From an uncultured Porphyromonadaceae bacterium (lineage in GTDB: Bacteria; Bacteroidota; Bacteroidia; Bacteroidales; Muribaculaceae), in assembly GCA_902489275.1 (NCBI GenBank), contig CABTZK010000002.1:109369-173368 (forward strand): DNA of 64,000 bases. The letters run 5' to 3'. Numbering within the stretch: position 1 is the first letter of the stretch; every line of letters starts with the position of its first letter. Both the position numbers and the translations under genes were made by a program. The notes under the pieces are model-generated. The model searched no databases. It had not been told where the DNA came from and was given only the letters and a program-made list of their open reading frames with translations. Below are positions 35,595-43,338 of this stretch, one piece after another.

Positions 35595-36299
35595 ATGAAT
35601 TACGCGATTATTGCGGCTGGAGAAGGGTCACGGTTAGCCCAAGAAGGGGTGAAAAAACCCAAGCCGCTGGTGGAACTCAACGGCGAGCCCATGGTGATGC
35701 GCCTCATCAACATTTTCAGGCGCTGCAACGCCGAAAGCATCACTATCATCGTCAACGAACAGATGACCGAGGTCAAGACGCTGCTCGACACGGTGCGCCG
35801 CGACATCCCCCTCAGGGTGGTGACGAAAACGACCCCCAGCTCGATGCACAGCTTCTGGGAACTGAGCAAGGTGATGAGCCCTGGCAAGTTTTGCCTGACC
35901 ACCGTCGACACGATTTTTCGCGAACCTGATTTCGCGCGTTACATCGCTGCCTTTGAGGCCGATGACGAGCACGACGGGATGTGGGCGGTGACCCCCTTTG
36001 TCGACGACGAGAAGCCCCTCTATGTGGAGGTGGCCGATGAGCAGTCGATGCGCATTGTCGCGTTTCGCGACCAGCCATGGGATGGGGCAAAATATGTGTC
36101 AGGCGGCCTCTACGCCATGACGAGCAAGGCCTTTCCCGTGCTCAACCAGTGCATCGAGCGTGGCATCTCGCGCATGCGCAACTTCCAGCGCGCGCTCGTG
36201 GATGCCCACTTCAGCCTGCAAGCGTTCAGTATCGACAAAATCATCGACGTGGATCATGCCAGCGACATTGCCACGGCACAGCACTTCATCAATGAATAG
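35595..36299 (+). CDS. Sugar- or polyol-phosphate nucleotidyltransferase (NTP_transferase fold)
   Basis: A 234-residue Rossmann-like nucleotidyltransferase. The activating loop is GEGSRLAQEGVKKPKPLVEL (residues 9-28), and a TTVDTIF acidic segment near residue 100 should bind the metal. The fold couples a phosphorylated head group to CMP or another nucleotide. The product cannot be read from the sequence. Its neighbours suggest a nucleotide-activated alcohol (such as CDP-inositol or CDP-glycerol-like) for the CDP-alcohol phosphatidyltransferase two genes downstream. It is 25 bp from the ATP-grasp gene and almost certainly in the same operon. Confidence 0.85.
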   Translation: MNYAIIAAGEGSRLAQEGVKKPKPLVELNGEPMVMRLINIFRRCNAESITIIVNEQMTEVKTLLDTVRRDIPLRVVTKTTPSSMHSFWELSKVMSPGKFCLTTVDTIFREPDFARYIAAFEADDEHDGMWAVTPFVDDEKPLYVEVADEQSMRIVAFRDQPWDGAKYVSGGLYAMTSKAFPVLNQCIERGISRMRNFQRALVDAHFSLQAFSIDKIIDVDHASDIATAQHFINE

Positions 36300-36323
36300 C
36301 AACCCACAACAACAGAGAGAACT

Positions 36324-37187
36324 ATGGCAGACATCAAGATAGCAGGCATCATGCGCGCTGGCGCTTACTCCCCCAACCACATTGGCAACGACACGGCCAT
36401 CTTCAACGCGACAGCCGACCAGTTGCGCAAGCGTGGCTGCCAAGTGAACTTGTACAGCGAAGAGCAATTCAACAGGTTGGGCGTGAAAGAGAGCGTCATC
36501 ATGTGCATGTGCCGCGAAACAACGTCGATTGAGAACCTGCAAAAAGCCGAAGAGACCGGGAAAATCGTCATCAACTCGGGCTATGGCATCGAGAACTGCA
36601 CCCGAGAGCGCATGACGCGCATTCTCATGGGCAACGGCATCCCTTACCCCGACAGCCTCATCGTGAACACCAACGAGGCCGTCAAGCCTTTGCTCAAAAA
36701 GAAAGGGTTCAAGAGCTGCTGGATCAAGCGAGGCGACTTCCACGCCATGCACAAGGAAGACGTGAGCTACGTTCGCCACCCCGAGGAGGCGCAAGAGGTG
36801 CTCCAGGAGTATTTCCTGCGGGGCATCAAGCGGGCTGTGATCAATGTGCACCTGGAGGGGGACCTCGTGAAATTCTATGGTGTGAACGGCACCTCATTTT
36901 TCTACTGGTTCTATCCTTTCGACATGGGGCACAGCAAGTATGGGCTGGAGCAAATCAACGGCAAGGCCCAAGGCATCGCCTTTGACGCGAAACAGCTCAA
37001 GAAGATGTGCAACCGCGCGGCCATGGAACTCAACGTGGAAGTGTATGGCGGCGACTGCATCATCTCGCCCAGTGGCGAGATACGCATCATCGACTTCAAC
37101 GACTGGCCCAGCTTCGCGCCCTGCCGCGCCGAGGCTGCCCCGCACATCGCCAAGCGCATCCTCTCCATTGTCAGGGAACGGCAATGA
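36324..37187 (+). CDS. ATP-grasp-like protein of the lipid head-group cluster
   Basis: A 287-residue protein with an ATP-grasp-like layout: an N-terminal pre-ATP-grasp domain (AGIMRAGAYSPNHIGNDTAI), a central segment with KSCWIKRGDFHAMHKEDV as the likely ATP-binding Lys strand, a substrate segment INVHLEGDLVKFYGV, and a C-terminal metal-site motif with Glu/Asp/Asn (GGDCIISPSGEIRIIDFNDW). The IDFNDWPSF ending is typical of RimK/carboxylate-ligase metal sites. Such enzymes join a carboxylate to an amine or thiol. The substrate is unknown. Its place between a nucleotidyltransferase and a CDP-alcohol transferase suggests it modifies a head group with an amino acid or peptide-like bond. Confidence 0.8.
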   Translation: MADIKIAGIMRAGAYSPNHIGNDTAIFNATADQLRKRGCQVNLYSEEQFNRLGVKESVIMCMCRETTSIENLQKAEETGKIVINSGYGIENCTRERMTRILMGNGIPYPDSLIVNTNEAVKPLLKKKGFKSCWIKRGDFHAMHKEDVSYVRHPEEAQEVLQEYFLRGIKRAVINVHLEGDLVKFYGVNGTSFFYWFYPFDMGHSKYGLEQINGKAQGIAFDAKQLKKMCNRAAMELNVEVYGGDCIISPSGEIRIIDFNDWPSFAPCRAEAAPHIAKRILSIVRERQ

Positions 37188-37243
37188 CCCGCCTCCCCTC
37201 CCTCCCCCTAATTACCCATCCCCAAAAAGGTTGATAACACATA

Positions 37244-38224
37244 ATGAATTTCAAAGAATTAAAAGAAGAATACAAGGCATCGCTCAAGTCAATGGACACC
37301 GAAGAGCACATTGACCTCTACTTTTACCGCCCCATCGGCTTTGCCTGGGCTAAACTATTTGCCAAGTTGGGCGTGTCGCCCAACGCGGTCACTATCGCGT
37401 CTATCTTTTTAGGCGTGGGAGGAGGCCTGCTGCTCTACTATGGCGCCCAGCCTCTCATTTGGCTCAACTTCGTGGGCATGCTGCTCATCGTGTGGGCCAA
37501 CACCTTTGACAGCGCCGACGGGCAGCTGGCTCGCCTCACTCAGCAGCACTCGCGCCTGGGGCGCATCCTTGACGGGTTGAGCGGCGACTTCTGGTTCTTC
37601 ACCATCTATTTCACCCTCGTGTTTCGCGAGCTGCGATTTGGCGACAGCCTGCTGGGCGACTACTTCTGCTACGGGAACGGGCACAACTGGATTTTGTGGA
37701 CCATCGCCTGGAGTGCCGGCATCCTGCATGCCAAGCAGGCCGCATCGGCCGACTACTACCGCCAGTTTCACCTCTACTTCCTCAAAGGCAAGGAGGGCAG
37801 CGAGCTCGACAGCACCAAGCAGCTTGACCGTGAAAATGCCGAGCTGACTTGGAGCAAGCACTTCTGGAAAAAAACGGTCATGCTTTTCTATCGGAACTAC
37901 ACCAAAAGCCAGGAGGCGCTCACGCCCCACATGCAGCGGCTGCGCCACAAGCTGAGCGAGCGATTTGGCGACGGCGAGATTCCCCAGTCGTTTCGCGACG
38001 CTTTTCGCAAGAGATCGCTGCCTTTGATGAAGTACACCAATATGCTGTCGTTCAACACGCGCATCATTGCCTGCTTCATCGCTGTGGCCATCGAGGTCCC
38101 GTGGCTCTATTTCGCGTTTGAGCTCGTCGTTCTCAACGCCATGCTCATCTACATGATTGCAAGCCACGAGCGACACTGCAAAACGCTCTTGGCCGAACTT
38201 CAAGCAGGACAATATCACGATTAG
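37244..38224 (+). CDS. CDP-alcohol phosphatidyltransferase-family membrane enzyme
   Basis: A 326-residue membrane enzyme with the CDP-alcohol phosphotransferase motif at residues 89-115: Asp89, Asp92-Gly93, Ala96-Arg97, Gly106, Asp110. The last acidic residue, Asp115, is one position later than the usual D(x)3D spacing. Several hydrophobic helices precede and follow it (about 40-85, 118-140, 270-310), with a long charged cytosolic loop between them (about 170-240). The family joins a CMP-activated group to an alcohol to make a phosphodiester lipid. Which partner is CMP-linked (lipid or head group) is open. The nucleotidyltransferase upstream suggests the head group, as in thermophile di-inositol phosphate synthesis. 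Confidence 0.85.
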   Translation: MNFKELKEEYKASLKSMDTEEHIDLYFYRPIGFAWAKLFAKLGVSPNAVTIASIFLGVGGGLLLYYGAQPLIWLNFVGMLLIVWANTFDSADGQLARLTQQHSRLGRILDGLSGDFWFFTIYFTLVFRELRFGDSLLGDYFCYGNGHNWILWTIAWSAGILHAKQAASADYYRQFHLYFLKGKEGSELDSTKQLDRENAELTWSKHFWKKTVMLFYRNYTKSQEALTPHMQRLRHKLSERFGDGEIPQSFRDAFRKRSLPLMKYTNMLSFNTRIIACFIAVAIEVPWLYFAFELVVLNAMLIYMIASHERHCKTLLAELQAGQYHD

Positions 38225-38248
38225 CCCATTTTTTACCTTCACCCACAC

Positions 38249-38950
38249 ATGAAAGGAATAATATTTGACTATGGCGGCACCCTCGACAGCCGTGGCGTTC
38301 ACTGGAGTTGGGTCATCTGGGACGGCTACCGTGAGGCGGGCGTGGATGTGACCCTTGAACAATTTCGCGAAGCCTACGTGCATGCCGAGCGCGAACTGGC
38401 GCGCGCACGCCACATCCTGCCCAATGACAACTTCCACGACCTGCTCATCAAGAAAATGGCCATCGAGTTCCAATATATAGAGGAGCAAGGGTGGTTGAAA
38501 CTATCGCAAGCCGCAAGCCGTGCCCTGCCTGCCGCTGTGGCCGGCTATTGCTACCAGAGCGCTAAGGCGTGCATCGAGGAAGCCCGCCCCGTGCTGGAAA
38601 CCCTGAGCGCGAAATACCCCATGATGCTCGTGAGCAACTTCTACGGCAACGTAGGTAGCGTGCTGCACGACTTCGACGTGCGCAAGTACTTCAAAGGCGT
38701 GATTGAGAGCGCTGTCGTGGGCGTGCGCAAGCCCAATCCCACCTTGTTCAAACTTGGTGTGGACGCGCTTGAACTGCCTGCCGAGGAAATTCTTGTCGTG
38801 GGCGACAGCCTCAAAAAAGACATTCTGCCTGCCGAGTCACTGGGCTGTCAAACCCGCTGGCTCAAAGCCCGCGGCTGGACAAGCGACGAAGACGCTGCCA
38901 CCCACGAGGGCATCATTCAGAGTCTTGACGACTTGCTGACAATCGCCTGA
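38249..38950 (+). CDS. HAD-superfamily hydrolase-like protein
   Basis: A 233-residue HAD protein. Motif I reads FDYGGTLDS: Asp7, the nucleophile, is present, but the second Asp of the usual DxD is Gly9. Motif II is in LVSNFYG, the Lys of motif III in GVRKPNPTLF, and motif IV in VVGDSLKKDI. The alpha-helical cap (about residues 20-110) is of the C1 type. Loss of the general acid/base Asp is tolerated in some HAD phosphatases but can mark a different activity. It is the last gene of the head-group cluster, 24 bp after the CDP-alcohol transferase, so dephosphorylation of a lipid or head-group phosphate is the likely role. Confidence 0.87.
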   Translation: MKGIIFDYGGTLDSRGVHWSWVIWDGYREAGVDVTLEQFREAYVHAERELARARHILPNDNFHDLLIKKMAIEFQYIEEQGWLKLSQAASRALPAAVAGYCYQSAKACIEEARPVLETLSAKYPMMLVSNFYGNVGSVLHDFDVRKYFKGVIESAVVGVRKPNPTLFKLGVDALELPAEEILVVGDSLKKDILPAESLGCQTRWLKARGWTSDEDAATHEGIIQSLDDLLTIA

Positions 38951-39016
38951 GAAAAGCAAGCACGCCACTCCCACGCCAGCAAGAGAAACCAGGGCAGCAA
39001 GAGGCACTACAGCCTG

Positions 39017-40273
39017 CTAAACAACACTGGCTTTAATCTCGGCGATGACGCGCTCGCAGTCTTCGCAAGTCACCATGGGCCCGCTTGGCAAGCACAGCCC
39101 CCTCTCAAAGAGCGACTGGCTCACGCCATTGACGTAGGCTGGCGCATCGCGGTAGACGGGCTGCAAGTGCATAGGCTTCCACAACGGGCGGCTCTCAATG
39201 CCAGCCTTGTCGAGCGCTACGCGCAAAGCCTCGACATTATCATTAGGCTCACAGTCGGTGTGGGCTTTCTCAGCCTGCATCACCGTGCCCGCTGCACCGC
39301 CTACAGCGCCTCTCACCACCGTCTTGTAGGCGCACTCCTGCCCTTTTATGCGCAAGCCGGGGTCAATGATGATGGTACTTAACCAGAAGTTGCTGTCGCA
39401 ATGCCCGTCGGGATTATTATGAAACGTGATACCCTTGAAGCCGCGGAATCCCTCGGCATACCTCTGGGCCAACATCCTGTGATGCGCGATGTGCTCTTCC
39501 AGCACGGTCATCTGCCCCCGGCCGATGCCCGCGCAAATGTTGCTCATGCGATAGTTGTAGCCAATGTCAACATGCTGGTAGTAGGGATAACTCTCGCGAG
39601 CCTGAGTGGAGAAATACATCACGCGCCGCTTGGTCTCTAAGTCGGGGCATACCAGCGCGCCACCACCGCTCGTGGTAATCATCTTGTTGCCGTTGAACGA
39701 CATCACGCCAAAACGGCCAAAAGTTCCCACCAGCTGGTTGTCGTAGCGCGAACCCAAAGCCTCGGCGCTGTCCTCAACCACGGGGATGTCATATTTGCTG
39801 GCTATCGCCATGAGGTCATGAATGCGGGCTGGCATTCCGTAGAGGTGAACAAGGATGATGGCTTTGGGCTTCTTGCCGGTCTTGGCCATGCGGTCATTGA
39901 TGGCCTGTTCAAGCAACTCGGGGCTCATGTTCCAACTGTCTTCCTCGCTATCGACAAACACAGGCGTTGCGCCCTGGTAGGTCACAGGATGGCTCGACGC
40001 GCAGAACGTGAAACTCTGGCAAATCACCTCGTCGTCCCGCTGCACGCCCAGCGCGACAAGCGCCAGGTGAATGGCCGCCGTTCCAGAACTCAAGGCCACG
40101 ACCTCGCGCGGGCCACCACACAGCTGCTTGAGGTCGTCCTCAAACGCATCCACGTTAGGTCCTAAAGGCACCACCCAATTGGTGTCGAAAGCCTCTTGGA
40201 TATACTTCATCTCGTTGCCCGACATGTGAGCCAAGCACAATAAAACTCTTTTTTCCTTCATCGCGTCAGTCAT
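39017..40273 (-). CDS. DegT/DnrJ/EryC1/StrS-family PLP aminotransferase
   Basis: A 418-residue sugar aminotransferase-like protein. The PLP lysine is in SFNGNKMITTSGGG, with PLP-binding residues in SSGTAAIHLALVALG and VEDSAEALGSRY. These enzymes aminate keto-sugars for lipopolysaccharide, capsule or glycoprotein glycans. Between IIIDPGLRIKGQE and NVEALRVALDKAG there is an extra Gly/Ala-rich stretch (VVRGAVGGAAGTVMQAEKAH) not found in the core family as I know it. A longer frame runs to 40384, but the ATG at 40273 (or 40261) fits homology. A TAACTTTG box at 40335-40328 on the minus strand is a likely -7 element. Confidence 0.9.
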   Translation of the reverse strand: MTDAMKEKRVLLCLAHMSGNEMKYIQEAFDTNWVVPLGPNVDAFEDDLKQLCGGPREVVALSSGTAAIHLALVALGVQRDDEVICQSFTFCASSHPVTYQGATPVFVDSEEDSWNMSPELLEQAINDRMAKTGKKPKAIILVHLYGMPARIHDLMAIASKYDIPVVEDSAEALGSRYDNQLVGTFGRFGVMSFNGNKMITTSGGGALVCPDLETKRRVMYFSTQARESYPYYQHVDIGYNYRMSNICAGIGRGQMTVLEEHIAHHRMLAQRYAEGFRGFKGITFHNNPDGHCDSNFWLSTIIIDPGLRIKGQECAYKTVVRGAVGGAAGTVMQAEKAHTDCEPNDNVEALRVALDKAGIESRPLWKPMHLQPVYRDAPAYVNGVSQSLFERGLCLPSGPMVTCEDCERVIAEIKASVV

Positions 40274-40380
40274 GTTTTTTCTCGTGAACACAGGGCCACG
40301 GGGCTGCCATGCCCATGATTTCGGTCGCAAAGTTAGTTTTTTTCTTGCGAAAAAGCGATGGGCCGCCCCCGATTTTTGCA

Positions 40381-43065
40381 TCAAGCCTTTCTCCCGCTCT
40401 GGGCGACAAGCCGCGCCACTTTCTCGTTGAAGGTGCTATTGCGTTGCAACTCCTCGATGCTCACGTGCATGCGGTAGCGCCAGTAGTGGCAAGGATTGGC
40501 AGGTACGTTGATGCGCTCGGTCTCGTGGTCAAGGCGGCGCGCCTGCTCGTCAATCGACATCCAGTCTTGCCACGAGATGAGACAAAGCATCGATGGGCAA
40601 TTCAGATGGTTGGCCACCACTTGCTCGGCCAGCCAGCCAGGCATGGGGTGAGGCGCGGAGCCTTGCTTCCACAGCACCTCGTTGTAGTAAGCCTGGGCGC
40701 GCTCCAAATCCTCGTCCCACCACTGGCGCAAAGTGGGCATGTCGTGGGTCGAAATGGTGCTCACCGAGCAGTATGGGTTGTTGGCCAGCATGCCAAACCT
40801 CGCACTTGCCGCCTTGGGCATCGACTCAATTTCAAGGCTCAAAATGTGCAGATCGCCTACCACCTCTGGCACGCAATCGGGCACCATGCCGAGGTCCTCG
40901 GCACACGCGAGCATGCGCGTGGCCTCGATGAGACGCGGCAACTTGAGCATGGCCTGGCGGCGCCACAAGTCGTTGTTGCGCCTGTAATAGTAATCGTCGT
41001 AGAGACGATTGAGCGCCTGCCGCTCACGGTCGCTCAAAGCCTGGTAGGCCAGCGTGTACTGCACGGCCACGCGTGGATGATACAGGCCTTGCTCCTTGTG
41101 GTCGGGCAAAAAAAGCACATTGGTGACGAGCGACATGAGCCCGTCGCGCAGGGCCTTGCCGCTTTCCGTCAAGTCACCCTTGAGCGCTTCGGCAATCTTG
41201 CGCTGGGTGTTATAGGCTGGACGCATCTCATAGCGGTCGCCCTGCATGTGACGCACATATTTCTCTCTCACCTCCATCGCACGGTCGCCAAAAGTGGCAT
41301 CGAGTGTCCAGTCGGCAATATACGGCTTGCAGAAGCTGTCGCGAAACGAAAGCCCATAGCCCTCAATCTCTTGCGGAGTCATCCCCAATGCCGGCGAGAA
41401 CTGGCCCAGCAAGCCGCTCACGGCATCGGCGGGAATCTCCCAAATGCGGAAAAAGCCCAGCACGTGGTCGATGCGGTAGGCATCAAAGTAGTCAGCCATC
41501 TTGGTGAGGCGCTTCACCCACCACACGCATCCATCCTGGAGCAGAGTATCCCAATGATAGGTCGGGAAGCCCCAATTCTGTCCCTCCGCGGCAAAAGCAT
41601 CGGGTGGCGCGCCCGCCTGGCCGGTCAAGTTGAAATAGCGGGGCTCTGCCCAAGTCTCGACACTGCTGGGGCTCACGCCAATGGGAATATCGCCCTTGAG
41701 TATCACGCAGCACTTGCGGGCATGGGCATGAACAGCGCGCAACTGCCCATCGAGGTTAAATTGCACATAATACCAAAAAGCCGCCGCGCTGAACGCTGTG
41801 GTGCGACCGTCGGAGAGGGACTTGCGCCACGCGTTGTCAAAAGACCGGTGAGCCGGCCACTGTCCAAAATCGGAAGTGCCATAAAGGTCGCGAAAGTGGC
41901 AGAATGCGGCATAAGGCACGAGCCAGGACTGATTGGACTTGAAAAAGCGCTTGAACGCAGGCGACTTCAGCACCTTGCCTCCCTCTTGGGCATAGAGTTC
42001 GCGCAAATAGGCGCACTTGGCACGATTCACACGCTCGTCATCAACCTCGGGCAGGGCATTGAGCTCTTGCTGCAAAGCGGCATAGAAGTCGCGCCGAGCC
42101 GGGTCCGTCAAGTGGGGCAGCTGGCGCAAATCGGTGTACTTGGGGTGCAACGCGTAGACACTGATGCTCTTGTAGGGGTAAGAGTCCCGCCAAGTGTGGG
42201 TGCTCGTGGTATCGTTAACAGGGAGCAGCTGAATCACCGATTGCCCCGTCGATGCCGCCCAGTCGACCATCGCTTTGAGGTCGCCAAAGTCGCCCACCCC
42301 GAAGCTGCCCTGGGTTTTAAGCGAGAACACCGGAATAACCGTGCCGGCCGCGCGCCACCGCTCAATGGGGAAAGCGGCAGGTGTCAACTCATAGACCACG
42401 CAATCGCCACGCCTCATCTCGGGGAGGTCGATGTAACGGTTGCCAGCAAGTTCCCATCCGATGATTTCTTCATTCCCCCTGCGCTTGCACACAAACTTGA
42501 ACTCCAGCCTGCTGCCCGGCAGCGACGAGGCGTCGAGCACAGCCGTCCACTCATTTCGGCAATGCTCCACCATGCCGACAGCCTGCAATGGTGACCAATT
42601 GCCAAGCACCGATCCATTGCCCACCAGCGCAAGGCGGTCGCCGCGGCGCAACTGTGGCGCACGCACCTTCAGCATCACTGTGGCTGCATGGGTAGTGGCA
42701 GGCACCACGCCGATAACGCGGCACGCCACACACTCGGTGTAGGCCGAGCTGTAGAGAAAACTGTCTGCTGGCAAGTCAATCCAGTAGTCATAAGCGATCA
42801 CCCTCACCGCCCTCACCGCTGTGAAATCGAGACGGTGAGGATGCAAAAGCCACTCGTGGCGCACCACCTTGCCAGCGCGCTCCACGCTGTAGAAATAATC
42901 AATGTGCTTTTGCGTGATGGAGGCAAGCGCTAACTCGCACGTCCATTGGCTGCCATCGGCCGTGGTCATCGGGCATCGCTCGCGCCTTGCGCCGTCGTCC
43001 AGGATATTGAGCACGATTTCCTCTCCGGGGGCCGTGTAATACTCTATGTTGAATTTCAGTTTCAT
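40381..43065 (-). CDS. malQ: 4-alpha-glucanotransferase (amylomaltase, GH77) with two starch-binding domains
   Basis: An 894-residue GH77 enzyme that disproportionates malto-oligosaccharides. Two N-terminal CBM20-like modules come first (about residues 1-110 and 120-235, the second containing RAPQLRRGDRLALVGNGSVL). The GH77 catalytic domain begins with FSLKTQGSFGVGDFGDLKAM. Asp533 in YRIDHVLGFFRIW is the expected nucleophile and Glu723 in CAEDLGMVP the acid/base; STHDMPTLRQWW completes the site. This two-CBM20 architecture is normal for Bacteroidetes and plant-type DPE2-like enzymes. The start is the ATG at 43065 (MKLKFNIEYYT). It has no signal peptide, so it acts in the cytoplasm, in glycogen or maltodextrin turnover. 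Confidence 0.94.
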   Translation of the reverse strand: MKLKFNIEYYTAPGEEIVLNILDDGARRERCPMTTADGSQWTCELALASITQKHIDYFYSVERAGKVVRHEWLLHPHRLDFTAVRAVRVIAYDYWIDLPADSFLYSSAYTECVACRVIGVVPATTHAATVMLKVRAPQLRRGDRLALVGNGSVLGNWSPLQAVGMVEHCRNEWTAVLDASSLPGSRLEFKFVCKRRGNEEIIGWELAGNRYIDLPEMRRGDCVVYELTPAAFPIERWRAAGTVIPVFSLKTQGSFGVGDFGDLKAMVDWAASTGQSVIQLLPVNDTTSTHTWRDSYPYKSISVYALHPKYTDLRQLPHLTDPARRDFYAALQQELNALPEVDDERVNRAKCAYLRELYAQEGGKVLKSPAFKRFFKSNQSWLVPYAAFCHFRDLYGTSDFGQWPAHRSFDNAWRKSLSDGRTTAFSAAAFWYYVQFNLDGQLRAVHAHARKCCVILKGDIPIGVSPSSVETWAEPRYFNLTGQAGAPPDAFAAEGQNWGFPTYHWDTLLQDGCVWWVKRLTKMADYFDAYRIDHVLGFFRIWEIPADAVSGLLGQFSPALGMTPQEIEGYGLSFRDSFCKPYIADWTLDATFGDRAMEVREKYVRHMQGDRYEMRPAYNTQRKIAEALKGDLTESGKALRDGLMSLVTNVLFLPDHKEQGLYHPRVAVQYTLAYQALSDRERQALNRLYDDYYYRRNNDLWRRQAMLKLPRLIEATRMLACAEDLGMVPDCVPEVVGDLHILSLEIESMPKAASARFGMLANNPYCSVSTISTHDMPTLRQWWDEDLERAQAYYNEVLWKQGSAPHPMPGWLAEQVVANHLNCPSMLCLISWQDWMSIDEQARRLDHETERINVPANPCHYWRYRMHVSIEELQRNSTFNEKVARLVAQSGRKA

Positions 43066-43090
43066 GTCACTGTTAGATTTGGTGATGAGC

Positions 43091-43127
43091 AAGCCTCCAA
43101 AAGAGGCTTTTCACGGCAAGCTGCCGT
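43091..43127 (-). promoter_or_regulatory. Two adjacent hairpins in the malQ leader
   Basis: Reading toward malQ, an ACGGCA/TGCCGT hairpin (43127-43113) is followed by AAGCCTC/GAGGCTT (43109-43091), ending about 25 bases before the ATG. The arms are exact. They could be a leader control element or an upstream terminator read on the plus strand (GAGGCTTTT). Function is inferred only from position. Confidence 0.4.
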
Positions 43128-43338
43128 TATTCACGTGTAAAATTACAAAAAATATCTCATTTCTCGTTCAAGACGAGCCCAATATGACGCAAGGCAGCGC
43201 ACGAAACGCATTGCGACTTCATCGTTTTCATAATTTTAAGATGGATGCTTTTCAGATTGCCAAAAAATGATTACTTTTGTTGCCCAATCTTTTAGCACAA
43301 GCAAAGAAAGAACCAAATCAACACATCTACCCAATAAA

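Noticed and set aside
40309..42594. A very long open frame (over 700 codons) on the plus strand opposite malQ
   Set aside because: It is antisense to a clear GH77 gene, has a composition typical of mirrored GC-rich codons and contains no recognisable domain. The open frame follows from the codon bias of malQ.
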